Source: CBDCGJ01 sp965238305
Lineage (GTDB): Bacteria > Pseudomonadota > Alphaproteobacteria > GCA-2731375
Reading direction: 5' to 3'
NCBI GenBank assembly: GCA_965238305.1
Contig: CBDEHK010000001.1
Coordinates: 1,922,001-1,986,000, forward strand
Length of the DNA: 64,000 bases
A program made the translations under genes and the position numbers. Positions 8,311 through 16,330 of the stretch are shown one piece after another. Position 1 is the first letter of the stretch. Each line of letters begins with the position of its first letter. The notes below the pieces were generated by a model, which ran no database searches, was not told where the DNA came from, and saw only the letters and a program-made list of their open reading frames with translations.

Positions 8311-9678
8311 CTAATAGGCATATTCTTCAAAGACGGGTTCTATGCGCCCACCCCATTTGCCGTGAAACAGTGCCAACATTTCATCGGCTGGTGTGAGACC
8401 GCTGTCGACGATACGTTTTAGCGGATCAAGATATTCGGTCTCGTCGGACACTGTTCTGCCGACCCGAGCACGCGCTTTCAGACCGCTGTCGGCGATGTCA
8501 ACGACCCGTTTTGCGATATCCAAGACAGTGCCGTTTCGGAAAGTTGTCTTAAGCCCTGTCCGAGGTACTTCAGCACGCAAGGCCGCCATTTCTTCCAGGG
8601 TCCAGTCTTTGACCAGGTCCCATGCCGCTTGTTGCGCTGTTTGATCGTATAACAGTCCCACCCATAACGCCGGCAAAGCACATAGGCCGCCCCAGGGTCC
8701 GCCATCGGCCCCGCGCATCTCCAAATACTGTTTCAAACGGACTTCCGGAAAAGCCGTGGTCATGTGATCTTCCCAATCTTTCAAATTGGGAACTTCACCC
8801 GGCAAGCCCGGAGCCTTACCGGCCATGAAATCGCGGAAAGATTGCCCCGACATATCCTTGTAGACGCCATCGCGATAGGCAAAATACATCGGTACATCAA
8901 GCAAATAATCGGCCCAGCGCTCGAAACCCATACCATCTTCGAAAACAAATGGCAGCATGCCGCAGCGGTCTGGATCGGTGTCGGTCCAAATGTGACTGCG
9001 GAACGACTGAAATCCGTTCGGTTTGCCTTCCGTGAAGGGAGAATTTGCGAACAAGGCTGTCGCAATCGGTTGTAATGCCAGGGAGACACGGAACTTTTGA
9101 ACCATGTCCGCCTCGCTGCCGAAATCGAGATTGACCTGCACTGTGCAACTGCGCAGCATCATATCAAGGCCCAAATTGCCGCGCGTCGGCATATAAGCGC
9201 GCATGATATCGTAGCGCCCCTTCGGCATGACGTGGATTTGATCCCGGCGCCAATTGGGGGAAAATCCAAGACCTAGAAAACCGACGCCGATTTCACTGGC
9301 GACTTCTTTTACCTGGGCCAGATGCGTGTGCACTTCGTCGCAGGTTTGATGCAGGTTTTCCAACGGCGCGCCGGAAAGTTCGAACTGCCCACCTGGTTCC
9401 AGGGTTACACTGCCGGCAGTTTTGGAAGTCAAAGCGATGAGGTTTTCGCCTTCGTAAACCGGTTCCCAATCGAAGCGTTCTAAACCTTGAAGCAAGGCGC
9501 GAATGCCCTCTTCTCCGCCATATTGCAACGGCGTTAGATCATCTAAGCGGAAAGGGAATTTTTCGTGTTCGGTGCCAATTCGCCAATCCGGCGGTGACGA
9601 GATGCCGTCCTCAAGAAACTGTACAAGCTCCTGTTTCGACGTTATCGGTGGCGCCATTGCCTTTACTTCTGCGGACAT
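8311..9678 (-). CDS. gshA: Glutamate-cysteine ligase, plant/alphaproteobacterial type
   Basis: ATP-dependent ligase that makes gamma-glutamylcysteine, the first step of glutathione synthesis, in the cytosol. The product is about 455 residues and belongs to the GCS2/plant-type group: IGTEHEKFPFRLDDLTPLQY, LEPGGQFELSGAPLENLHQT, GRYDIMRAYMPTRGNLGLDM and ANSPFTEGKPNGFQSFRSHI are all characteristic. I choose the ATG at 9678 because an AAGGGATGAG ribosome-site-like stretch lies just upstream and the family begins near here; an in-frame start 18 codons earlier is possible. It heads a minus-strand unit with an alpha/beta hydrolase and a small barrel protein. Glutathione use is consistent with the nearby GST gene. 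Confidence 0.95.
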   Translation of the reverse strand: MSAEVKAMAPPITSKQELVQFLEDGISSPPDWRIGTEHEKFPFRLDDLTPLQYGGEEGIRALLQGLERFDWEPVYEGENLIALTSKTAGSVTLEPGGQFELSGAPLENLHQTCDEVHTHLAQVKEVASEIGVGFLGLGFSPNWRRDQIHVMPKGRYDIMRAYMPTRGNLGLDMMLRSCTVQVNLDFGSEADMVQKFRVSLALQPIATALFANSPFTEGKPNGFQSFRSHIWTDTDPDRCGMLPFVFEDGMGFERWADYLLDVPMYFAYRDGVYKDMSGQSFRDFMAGKAPGLPGEVPNLKDWEDHMTTAFPEVRLKQYLEMRGADGGPWGGLCALPALWVGLLYDQTAQQAAWDLVKDWTLEEMAALRAEVPRTGLKTTFRNGTVLDIAKRVVDIADSGLKARARVGRTVSDETEYLDPLKRIVDSGLTPADEMLALFHGKWGGRIEPVFEEYAY

Positions 9679-10000
9679 ATACTCATCCCTTGTCGCACAA
9701 CAAACTCCGCATAGGGTATCGAAGCTGCTCATTTGAATTCATTCAAAAAATGAACTTAATGATTGATTGCCGAACGATCAAGGGGTTCGATTGCATGACT
9801 GCCATGTGTGGAAAATCAAGAGATAAGGGCGAACCCCATTTGTCTTGGGTGGAATTGTTATTGTTGTTGAGTTGTTTTTTCAACGCCAAAATCTCGCCGG
9901 CGCTCAATCGCGGCTAGCGAACCGGGCTCAGTTAACGAAATATTGTGCCCCTGCCGGAAAATTGATCTCGACAGGGGCCTAAGGATTTGTTTTTGCTTAA
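9679..10000. other. Intergenic region between peroxiredoxin stop and gshA start
   Basis: About 320 bases without a supportable gene. It should hold the gshA promoter on the minus strand. The only clear structure is an inverted repeat near its right end, GCCCCTG (9947-9953) and CAGGGGC (9972-9978). The short frames that cross the region have no ribosome site, no family resemblance and unusual composition, so I do not call them genes. Confidence 0.6.
9947..9978. repeat. Inverted repeat downstream of peroxiredoxin gene (possible terminator)
   Basis: Two perfect 7-base arms, GCCCCTG and CAGGGGC, are separated by 18 bases. The structure lies 22 bases beyond the stop codon of the minus-strand peroxiredoxin gene. 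On the plus strand the right arm is followed by a T-rich stretch (ATTTGTTTTT), whereas on the minus strand, which would be the useful direction, the tail is only mildly T-rich (ACAATATTTCG). It may therefore act as a weak terminator or a transcript-stabilising hairpin. Confidence 0.4.
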
Positions 10001-10660
10001 TTATTGCGGCTGCGGGACAATCCGAAGATATGGTTTCGGTGATTTCCAGCCATCCGGATAACGTTTTTTCGCCTCTTCATCGGAGACGGCCGGGACAATG
10101 ATGACATCTTCGCCATGTTTCCAATTGACCGGTGTCGCTACTTGATGATTGGCGGTGAGTTGACACGAATCGAGGGTACGCAGGACTTCATCGAAATTCC
10201 GTCCGGTGCTCATCGGATAAGTCAGCATGAGTTTTATCTTTTTGTCCGGCCCAACCATGAATACCGAACGCACGGTCGCATTGTTGGCAGCAGTACGCCC
10301 TTCCGAGCTGTCGCCTTCATCTTCCGGCAACATGTCATATAATTTTGCGATCTCGAGACTGGGATCGCCAATCAATGGATAGGTTACCGCATGACCTTGA
10401 GTTTCTTCGATATCGCCGACCCAATTTTTATGATCGCTGACCGGATCGACACTAAGACCGATGATCTTGCAATTCCGCTTCGCGAAATCGTCTTTTAAAC
10501 TTGCCATATAACCAAGTTCGGTGGTGCAAACAGGTGTGAAATCCTTTGGATGGGAAAATAACACTGCCCAGCCGTCGCCGATCCAGTCATGGAAATTGAT
10601 CTGTCCTTCCGTGGTGTCGGCGGTAAAGTTTGGTGCTTCTGAATTAATACGTAAAGTCAT
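10001..10660 (-). CDS. 1-Cys peroxiredoxin (Prx6 type)
   Basis: A thiol peroxidase that reduces hydrogen peroxide and organic hydroperoxides. The product is 219 residues, the usual Prx6 length. The active site is PKDFTPVCTTELG, matching PxxxTxxC with the peroxidatic cysteine; the conserved arginine is likely in MSTGRNFDEVLR. The C-terminal extension (PVNWKHGEDVIIVPAV, then YPDGWKSPKPYLR) is diagnostic of the 1-Cys Prx6 group and no resolving cysteine pair is evident. I choose the ATG at 10660, with a GGGGGC stretch upstream; an in-frame ATG 15 codons earlier would add a hydrophobic stretch not typical of the family. It is divergent from the tungstate transporter genes. Confidence 0.93.
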   Translation of the reverse strand: MTLRINSEAPNFTADTTEGQINFHDWIGDGWAVLFSHPKDFTPVCTTELGYMASLKDDFAKRNCKIIGLSVDPVSDHKNWVGDIEETQGHAVTYPLIGDPSLEIAKLYDMLPEDEGDSSEGRTAANNATVRSVFMVGPDKKIKLMLTYPMSTGRNFDEVLRTLDSCQLTANHQVATPVNWKHGEDVIIVPAVSDEEAKKRYPDGWKSPKPYLRIVPQPQ

Positions 10661-10791
10661 GAGAAATTTGCCCCCAATGTTTGTTATGAAAATTATTATC
10701 GACATAATTCATATAGTGCGTGAACAATATTTTACTATGAATGTGCAACAAGGCCAAACGACAGTTGGTAAAAATTCCGCGATTTCAAGCC

Positions 10792-10820
10792 ACCTTCTGG
10801 CCAGATTGTACTGGCAAGGT
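10792..10820 (+). repeat. Hairpin in the leader of the tungstate transporter operon
   Basis: The arms ACCTT(ctg)GCCAG and CTGGCAAGGT pair over ten bases with a three-base bulge and a six-base loop (ATTGTA). It lies about 60 bases before the first ATG of the transporter operon and so would be in its 5' leader if transcription starts upstream. It may be an operator or a leader RNA element. It does not match the molybdenum-cofactor riboswitch consensus as I remember it, nor a ModE palindrome. Confidence 0.3.
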
Positions 10821-10880
10821 CGTTGGCGATCTTGTTTTATAACGTCATGTTGATCGTAACTAATAGATTGCGAGTTCCCG

Positions 10881-11588
10881 ATGAATGATATCTCGCAGGC
10901 GCTGAAAACGGCGTTTGCATTGATCGCGGCCTTTGATCCGGCCTTGGTGGAAATTGTCCTCCGATCGCTGCAGATCAACTTATTGGCTTTGTTCATTGCT
11001 GCCCTAATTGGTCTGCCCTTAGGGGCCGCGACAGCGCTTTACCGGTTCCCGGGGCGTAAAGTCCTGGCTGTGTTACTTAGCGCTTTCATGGGCCTGCCGC
11101 CGGTCGTGGTTGGTTTGTTGGTTTATTTGGCATTGTCACGCTCCGGGCCCTTCGGTGTCTTTGGTCTGTTATTCACGCCGACAGCAATGATCATCGCGCA
11201 AGTCATATTGATCACCCCGATAATCGCCGCGATCAGCCGGCAGGCCCTAGAGACCATGTGGCAGGAATATGAGGAGCAATTCCACTCATTAGGGGTGCCG
11301 CCTTGGCGCCGCTTGTCCGCTTTATTGTGGGACGGCAGATTTGTTTTGCTGACTGCGTTGCTCGCCGGCTTTGGCCGGGCTTCCGCCGAAGTCGGCGCTG
11401 TGATGATCGTCGGTGGCAATATCGATCATGTCAGCCGGGTCATGACCACGGCGATTGCGCTTGAGATCAGCCGCGGTGATTTATCCCTGGCGCTGGCCTT
11501 GGGGTTTATTCTGTTGGCGCTTTCGCTGGCGATAAATGGCGCCAGCTTCATGATCCGTGATACCGCGGAGCGTAGATACGGCGCATGA
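10881..11588 (+). CDS. tupB: Tungstate-type ABC transporter, permease
   Basis: Inner-membrane permease of an oxyanion importer, 235 residues with about five to six helices. The binding-protein-dependent transport signature (EAA loop) is seen around EEQFHSLGVPPWRRLSALLW, and the family stretch LAGFGRASAEVGAVMIVGGN is present, as in TupB/ModB-type permeases. It is first in a three-gene unit: its stop overlaps the ATPase start by four bases, and the substrate-binding gene overlaps the ATPase end. The assignment to tungstate rests mainly on the binding protein, so molybdate or a related oxyanion remains possible. Confidence 0.87.
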   Translation: MNDISQALKTAFALIAAFDPALVEIVLRSLQINLLALFIAALIGLPLGAATALYRFPGRKVLAVLLSAFMGLPPVVVGLLVYLALSRSGPFGVFGLLFTPTAMIIAQVILITPIIAAISRQALETMWQEYEEQFHSLGVPPWRRLSALLWDGRFVLLTALLAGFGRASAEVGAVMIVGGNIDHVSRVMTTAIALEISRGDLSLALALGFILLALSLAINGASFMIRDTAERRYGA

Positions 11589-12370
11589 CCGAAACGGCTA
11601 ACATACTTCCGATCGAACTTCGTGATGTCAGCTACTATTCTGGCAATAAACGCATATTGAAGGATATTTCCCTGACCATTGACGCGGCCCCCGGTTTGAC
11701 CGTGTTGTTGGGGCCGAACGGGGCGGGAAAAAGCCTGCTGCTGCGACTTTGTCACGGTTTGATCGAAAGCCGAGCCGGCACCGTGACCTGGAACGGCAGT
11801 GGCGATCCAGGTTTGCAAAGGCAACAACAAGCAATGGTATTTCAGCGCCCGATCCTACTGCGTCGCTCGGTGCAGGCGAACCTGGATTTCGCATTGAACT
11901 TAACCAATATGGCGGCAAGCGCGCGTCGGGACCGGATTGCTGAAATTCTCGAAATGACCGGACTTAGCCGCTATGCCCACCGCCCGGCACGGCAATTGTC
12001 TTTCGGCGAACAACAGCGTCTGGCACTCGGCCGGGCGTTGGCGATGAAACCACGGTTGCTGTTGCTGGATGAGCCCTGTGCCAATCTTGATCCAGCGGCC
12101 AGCTATATGGTTGAAAGCCTATTGCAAACCGCCGTCGCCAATCGCACCCGTGTGGTGATGGCGACCCACGATTTAGGTCAAGCCCGGCGTCTTGCCAACG
12201 ATGTCATTTTCATGTTTCGCGGCCGCGTGAAAGAGCACCGCCCAGCCGACGATTTTTTCGATGCGCCGGAGAATGATCTCTCGCAAGCTTTTTTGCGTGG
12301 CGAACTTTTGTGGTGGCGCCGGCGCAGTATTTTTTCTCCCGATGACGGTAAACCTGACGATGATTTCTAA
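11585..12370 (+). CDS. tupC: Tungstate-type ABC transporter, ATP-binding protein
   Basis: Cytoplasmic ATPase of the oxyanion importer, 261 residues. Walker A is GPNGAGKS, the Q-loop is in QAMVFQRPILLRRSV, the ABC signature is LSFGEQQRL, Walker B is LLLLDEPCANLD and the switch histidine is in MATHDLGQA. There is no C-terminal molybdate-binding (TOBE) domain, in line with TupC and unlike ModC. The start ATG overlaps the permease stop by four bases and its end overlaps the start of the binding-protein gene, indicating tight translational coupling of the whole transporter. Confidence 0.9.
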   Translation: MTETANILPIELRDVSYYSGNKRILKDISLTIDAAPGLTVLLGPNGAGKSLLLRLCHGLIESRAGTVTWNGSGDPGLQRQQQAMVFQRPILLRRSVQANLDFALNLTNMAASARRDRIAEILEMTGLSRYAHRPARQLSFGEQQRLALGRALAMKPRLLLLDEPCANLDPAASYMVESLLQTAVANRTRVVMATHDLGQARRLANDVIFMFRGRVKEHRPADDFFDAPENDLSQAFLRGELLWWRRRSIFSPDDGKPDDDF

Positions 12371-13175
12371 AGTCATTTCGTTATTCTGCCTGTTGCTGGG
12401 CGCGAATAATGTGTTCGCCGGCGATCGCTTCATTGTTCTCGCGTCAACGACCTCGACCCAGAATTCCGGGCTGTTCGATGCGATCCTGCCGGAATTTTCG
12501 AAACTAAGCGGTATTGATGTCCGCGTTGTTGCCGTGGGCACCGGCGCGGCGGTCCGCCTTGCTCGAAACGGCGACGCCGATGTCCTGTTGGTGCATCATA
12601 AGTCGTCGGAGGAGAAATTTGTCGCCGGGGGATTTGGTCTTTATCGCAAGGAGCTGATGTATAACGATTTTGTCCTCATTGGACCGCAGAACGATCCAGG
12701 CAGTGTGATGCAAACGGGCGCGATTACAGACGCCTTGAAACGGATAGCCAGTCAGCGTCTGAGTTTTATTTCTCGCGGTGATGACAGCGGCACCCATAAA
12801 CGCGAGCTTGAATTATGGCGGCAAAGCGATATTGATCCGACCGTGCATTCCGGCAGCTGGTATCGCGAAGTTGGCGCCGGTATGGGGGCGGCCCTGAACA
12901 TGGCAGCCGCCCAAAATGCCTATTTGTTGACGGACCGCGGGACTTGGTTGAGTTTTGCCAATCGGCAGTCGCTTCGCATCATCATTCAAGGGGACCGACG
13001 CCTGCGCAACGTCTATGGCGTGATCCCGGTCTCGAAAGCGCGCCATCCCCATGTGAAAGAACCCGAAGCGTTGATATTTGTGAACTGGTTGTTATCACCG
13101 GAGGGTCAACAACAAATTGCAAACTATCGCATTGATGGCGAACAATTGTTCTATCCGATGCGCCGCGCTAACTGA
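12342..13175 (+). CDS. tupA: Tungstate-type ABC transporter, periplasmic binding protein
   Basis: Secreted solute-binding protein of about 277 residues. A signal peptide (MISKVISLFCLLLGANNVFA, cut before GD) precedes the mature domain. The mature N-terminus LASTTSTQNSGLFDAILPEF carries the T-T-S-T-x-N-S-G motif typical of TupA tungstate binders, and FISRGDDSGTHKRELELW is the second ligand loop. Start codons at 12342 and 12360 are both in frame and both overlap tupC; I cannot decide between them. The gene is last of the transporter unit and is followed 18 bases later by a PLP-dependent decarboxylase gene. Tungstate specificity is inferred from family resemblance. Confidence 0.88.
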   Translation: MTVNLTMISKVISLFCLLLGANNVFAGDRFIVLASTTSTQNSGLFDAILPEFSKLSGIDVRVVAVGTGAAVRLARNGDADVLLVHHKSSEEKFVAGGFGLYRKELMYNDFVLIGPQNDPGSVMQTGAITDALKRIASQRLSFISRGDDSGTHKRELELWRQSDIDPTVHSGSWYREVGAGMGAALNMAAAQNAYLLTDRGTWLSFANRQSLRIIIQGDRRLRNVYGVIPVSKARHPHVKEPEALIFVNWLLSPEGQQQIANYRIDGEQLFYPMRRAN

Positions 13176-13193
13176 TAGATGGGGAAAGAACAT

Positions 13194-14552
13194 ATGCGTC
13201 AATTGTTGGAAGATAGTGCTGAACGTGCCATTGCTTATTTGGAGAATATTGACCAGCGCACGGTCGCGCCGGGTGCGGCGGCGCTAGAAAAATTGCAAAA
13301 ACTCGCCGGACAATTGCCAGTGGATGGGCAGGATGCCGCTTCAATACTGACGGAAATCGACGCGATCGGCGGACCGGCGACAATCGCGAACGCAGGCGGA
13401 CGCTATTTTGGATTTGTCACCGGGGGTGCCTTGCCGGCGACGGTGGCGGCGAACTGGCTCGCCACCGCTTGGGATCAAAACGGCTTCTCAACTGTCAGTT
13501 CACCGCTTGCCGCCGCTTTGGAAGAGGCAGCGTTAGGTTGGTTGTTGGATATCTTTGGCTTTCCCGCGAACGCGGGCGGCGCTTTTGTCACCGGCGCGAC
13601 AATGGCGAATTTCAGCGGTTTGGCCGCGGCCCGTCATGTGGTTTTAGCCGCGCATGACTGGAATGTGGAAGCCGACGGGTTATTCGGCGCGCCGCCGATC
13701 ACGGTGATTGTCGGTGGCGAAGTTCATGCGTCGCTCTTGAAAGCTTTGAAGATGCTGGGCCTGGGACAGAACCGAATTACGTCCGTTCCTGTCGACAAAA
13801 ACGGTCGGATGATCGCGACCGAGATGCCGATGATCAGCGGGCCAACCATCGTATGTTTGCAGGCTGGCAATGTGAATAGTGGTGCTTTTGATCCGGCGGC
13901 GGAAATCATTCCAGCGGCGCAAGCCGCCGGCGCCTGGGTCCACACCGACGGCGCTTTTGGTATCTGGGCGAAGGCGGCACCGGCGCGTGCGGCTTTGGCG
14001 CGTGGTTTTGAATTGACCGATAGTTTGGCGGTCGACGGCCATAAGTGGCTGAACGTGCCTTATGATAATGGGTTCGTGCTGTTGCGTGATCCCAGCGCTT
14101 TACATGCCGTCATGTCCGTAAGCGCCGCTTATCTGCCACAAGCCGGCGCCCGCGATCCTTACGATTTTACACCGGAATGCAGCCGTCGCATGCGCGGTTT
14201 GGACGTTTGGATCGCGCTCAAACATTTGGGACGCAGCGGGTTGGCCGACCTGATCGAAAGTTGCTGTCACCATGCCGGTCGCTTTGCCGACGGCTTGGCG
14301 CAGGCGGGGTTTGAAATTCTGAACGACGTCGATCTCAATCAAGTGGTGGTATCATTTGGCGATGATCGGGAGAATGAACGTGTCATTGCGGGAATTCAGG
14401 CCGATGGCACCTGCTGGTGCGGTGGCACCGTTTGGCAGGGCCGCGCGGCCATGCGGATCAGCGTTTCGTCCTGGGCAACGACGGCGGCAGATGTGGACAA
14501 ATCTCTAGCCGCGATCATTCGGGTCGCGCAGGGGCGCAATTCAACCGACTAA
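13194..14552 (+). CDS. PLP-dependent decarboxylase, group II (aromatic-L-amino-acid/glutamate decarboxylase family)
   Basis: A 452-residue cytosolic fold-type I enzyme. The PLP lysine is in SLAVDGHKWLNVPYDNGF, with the family motif HK preceded by D-G. The segment YFGFVTGGALPATVAANWLA near the N-terminus and the GGAFVTGATMANFSGLAAAR loop are typical of the pyridoxal-dependent decarboxylase family; the aspartate contacting the ring nitrogen is in AWVHTDGAFGIW. Its substrate is not readable from sequence. The ATG at 13194 has a GGGGAAAG site six bases upstream; an ATG five codons earlier is less likely. It follows tupA by 18 bases and may be in the same transcript, though a functional link with tungstate is not obvious. 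It overlaps convergent rsmE by 12 bases. Confidence 0.88.
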   Translation: MRQLLEDSAERAIAYLENIDQRTVAPGAAALEKLQKLAGQLPVDGQDAASILTEIDAIGGPATIANAGGRYFGFVTGGALPATVAANWLATAWDQNGFSTVSSPLAAALEEAALGWLLDIFGFPANAGGAFVTGATMANFSGLAAARHVVLAAHDWNVEADGLFGAPPITVIVGGEVHASLLKALKMLGLGQNRITSVPVDKNGRMIATEMPMISGPTIVCLQAGNVNSGAFDPAAEIIPAAQAAGAWVHTDGAFGIWAKAAPARAALARGFELTDSLAVDGHKWLNVPYDNGFVLLRDPSALHAVMSVSAAYLPQAGARDPYDFTPECSRRMRGLDVWIALKHLGRSGLADLIESCCHHAGRFADGLAQAGFEILNDVDLNQVVVSFGDDRENERVIAGIQADGTCWCGGTVWQGRAAMRISVSSWATTAADVDKSLAAIIRVAQGRNSTD

Positions 14553-15263
14553 AGCCTGCCAGGCACCAAGAGCCGCCAAAGCGGCGGTTTCGGAGCGTAA
14601 TATTCGGGGTCCTAAAGTGATCGATATGGTCTTCGGATGTTTGAGTAACATGTTGCGTTCTGCATCATCAAAACCACCTTCCGGGCCGATTAGCAGGGCA
14701 AATTTCTGATCTTCTGCCAACGCCGCAACATCGACCAGGCTGGCTGCGCCTTGACGTTCGTCGCAGAACAATAAACATCGGTCTTCGGGCCAGGATTTCA
14801 ACAATTGTGCTAATTCAACCAACTCTATCACTTGGGGCACCGTAAGACGTTCAGACTGTTCTGCCGCTTCAATACATCTGGCCGTCATGCGGTGCAGGTT
14901 GACGCGACCGGAATTGGTGTGTTGGGTCAGCACCGGCTGCAATCGACTGACCCCTAGTTCGGTTGCTTTTTCGACCAGAAAATCGATCCGGGTTCGTTTT
15001 ATTGGCGCAAAACAAAGCCATAGATCGGTTTCCTGCTGTTGTTCGCGAATTTTTTCCAGCAAAGTCAGGGATGTCCATCCTTTGCCAATGCCATCTATAT
15101 TGGCCCGCCATTCACCATCTTCACCGTTGAATAAGACGATTTCTTCGCCCTGTTTGCAGCGCATGACGTGACGTAAATAGTGTGATTGATCGGCCGGCAG
15201 GCCGACAATACGGTCTTCCGACAGGGGCTCAGCGACAAACAATCTGATTTTCGGCTTGCTCAT
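14541..15263 (-). CDS. rsmE: 16S rRNA (uracil-1498-N3)-methyltransferase RsmE
   Basis: SPOUT-fold methyltransferase that methylates U1498 of 16S rRNA, 240 residues. The N-terminal PUA-like domain includes QSHYLRHVMRCKQGEEIVLF. The trefoil-knot motifs are ALLIGPEGGFDDAERNML and SITLGPRILRSETAALAALG, both diagnostic. The ATG at 15263 is chosen to give the normal family start (KIRLFV); an in-frame ATG 17 codons upstream is possible. It is monocistronic on the minus strand, divergent from ubiA and converging with overlap on the PLP decarboxylase. Confidence 0.95.
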   Translation of the reverse strand: MSKPKIRLFVAEPLSEDRIVGLPADQSHYLRHVMRCKQGEEIVLFNGEDGEWRANIDGIGKGWTSLTLLEKIREQQQETDLWLCFAPIKRTRIDFLVEKATELGVSRLQPVLTQHTNSGRVNLHRMTARCIEAAEQSERLTVPQVIELVELAQLLKSWPEDRCLLFCDERQGAASLVDVAALAEDQKFALLIGPEGGFDDAERNMLLKHPKTISITLGPRILRSETAALAALGAWQALVG

Positions 15264-15330
15264 GGATATGGTTCGTTTATAGCAAGTGATATTGGTCAAT
15301 AGAAACTTGAGCATATAGATAGCATCGGTA

Positions 15331-16233
15331 ATGGACGGTTACACGGACATTCGGAACGATCACTGGATTTTACGCGTGGCACCGGCCTGGTCACGGCCCT
15401 ATTTGCGGCTGGCGCGGATGGATCGGCCAATCGGTACGCTGTTGCTGTTGTGGCCCTGTTGGTGGTCAATCGCTATGGCAACAGATGGTTGGCCGTCGCC
15501 GCTGTTGTTATTGCTGTTTGCAGTCGGTGCGCTGGTGATGCGCGGCGCCGGTTGTTGCTGGAACGATATTGCCGATCGGGAATTCGATGGCCGGGTCGAG
15601 CGGACACGCACCCGGCCGATCCCGTCCGGGCAAGTTACCGTACGCCAAGCGATCATCTTCATGGGGTTTCTGAGCTTGCTTGGCTTGGTCATTCTTTTGA
15701 CCTTTAACCTATTTGCGATTTTAGTTGGCGTGACGTCGCTGCTCACTGTCCTGATTTACCCGTTTATGAAGCGCTTTGTCTGGTGGCCGCAATTTTTTCT
15801 CGGCCTGGCCTTCAATTGGGGTGCTCTATTGGGTTGGGCTGCGGTTAAAGGAGAGTTCGGCTGGCCGCCGATTTTGCTATATTTGGGCGGTATCGCTTGG
15901 ACCCTGGGCTACGATACGATCTATGCCCATCTGGATAAAGAAGACGACATGTTGGTTGGCATCAAGTCGACAGCATTGTTATTGAAAGATAAGACCCATA
16001 CCTGGCTCTGGTATTTTTATTTCTCCGCGCTGTTTCTGTTCGCCGCCGCCGGTGTTTCGGCTAACCTAAATCTATGGTTCCTAACGGGCATTTTATTCGC
16101 CGCATTTCAGATTGGTTGGCAGGTCCTGACCCTCGATATTGACGATCAATTGGACTGCATGGCGAAGTTCCAATCAAATAACCGGTTCGGATGGATTATT
16201 TTTCTTAGTTTTGCAGCCGGAGCGGTGCTTTGA
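15331..16233 (+). CDS. ubiA: 4-hydroxybenzoate polyprenyltransferase
   Basis: Membrane prenyltransferase that attaches the polyprenyl tail to 4-hydroxybenzoate in ubiquinone synthesis. The 300-residue product has the two aspartate-rich motifs, CCWNDIADREFDGRVERT and YAHLDKEDDMLVGIKSTA, both carrying the magnesium-diphosphate ligands, and about eight membrane helices. The conserved start PYLRLARMDRPIGTLLLLWP is present. It is divergent from rsmE with about 70 bases between them. UbiA supports a ubiquinone-based aerobic chain, consistent with the cytochrome oxidase operon and the UbiK protein in this window. Confidence 0.96.
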   Translation: MDGYTDIRNDHWILRVAPAWSRPYLRLARMDRPIGTLLLLWPCWWSIAMATDGWPSPLLLLLFAVGALVMRGAGCCWNDIADREFDGRVERTRTRPIPSGQVTVRQAIIFMGFLSLLGLVILLTFNLFAILVGVTSLLTVLIYPFMKRFVWWPQFFLGLAFNWGALLGWAAVKGEFGWPPILLYLGGIAWTLGYDTIYAHLDKEDDMLVGIKSTALLLKDKTHTWLWYFYFSALFLFAAAGVSANLNLWFLTGILFAAFQIGWQVLTLDIDDQLDCMAKFQSNNRFGWIIFLSFAAGAVL

Positions 16234-16330
16234 AGCGATGTAAAGATCGTTGTCCCCGGGCTGGCTTTTGGTTATGGTCCCCCACTATTCTGGAACGAAA
16301 TTGATGTCATTATTTAGTAGAAAAGAGAAT

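Noticed and set aside
9594..9917. Plus-strand frame across the gshA start and the following gap
   Set aside because: Half of it is antisense to gshA, with no ribosome site or domain; the rest is low-quality sequence with a hydrophobic run by chance.
10840..10860. ModE-type operator before tupB (ATAACG...CGTAAC)
   Set aside because: The two parts are not complementary and do not match the ModE palindrome, so no regulator site is claimed.
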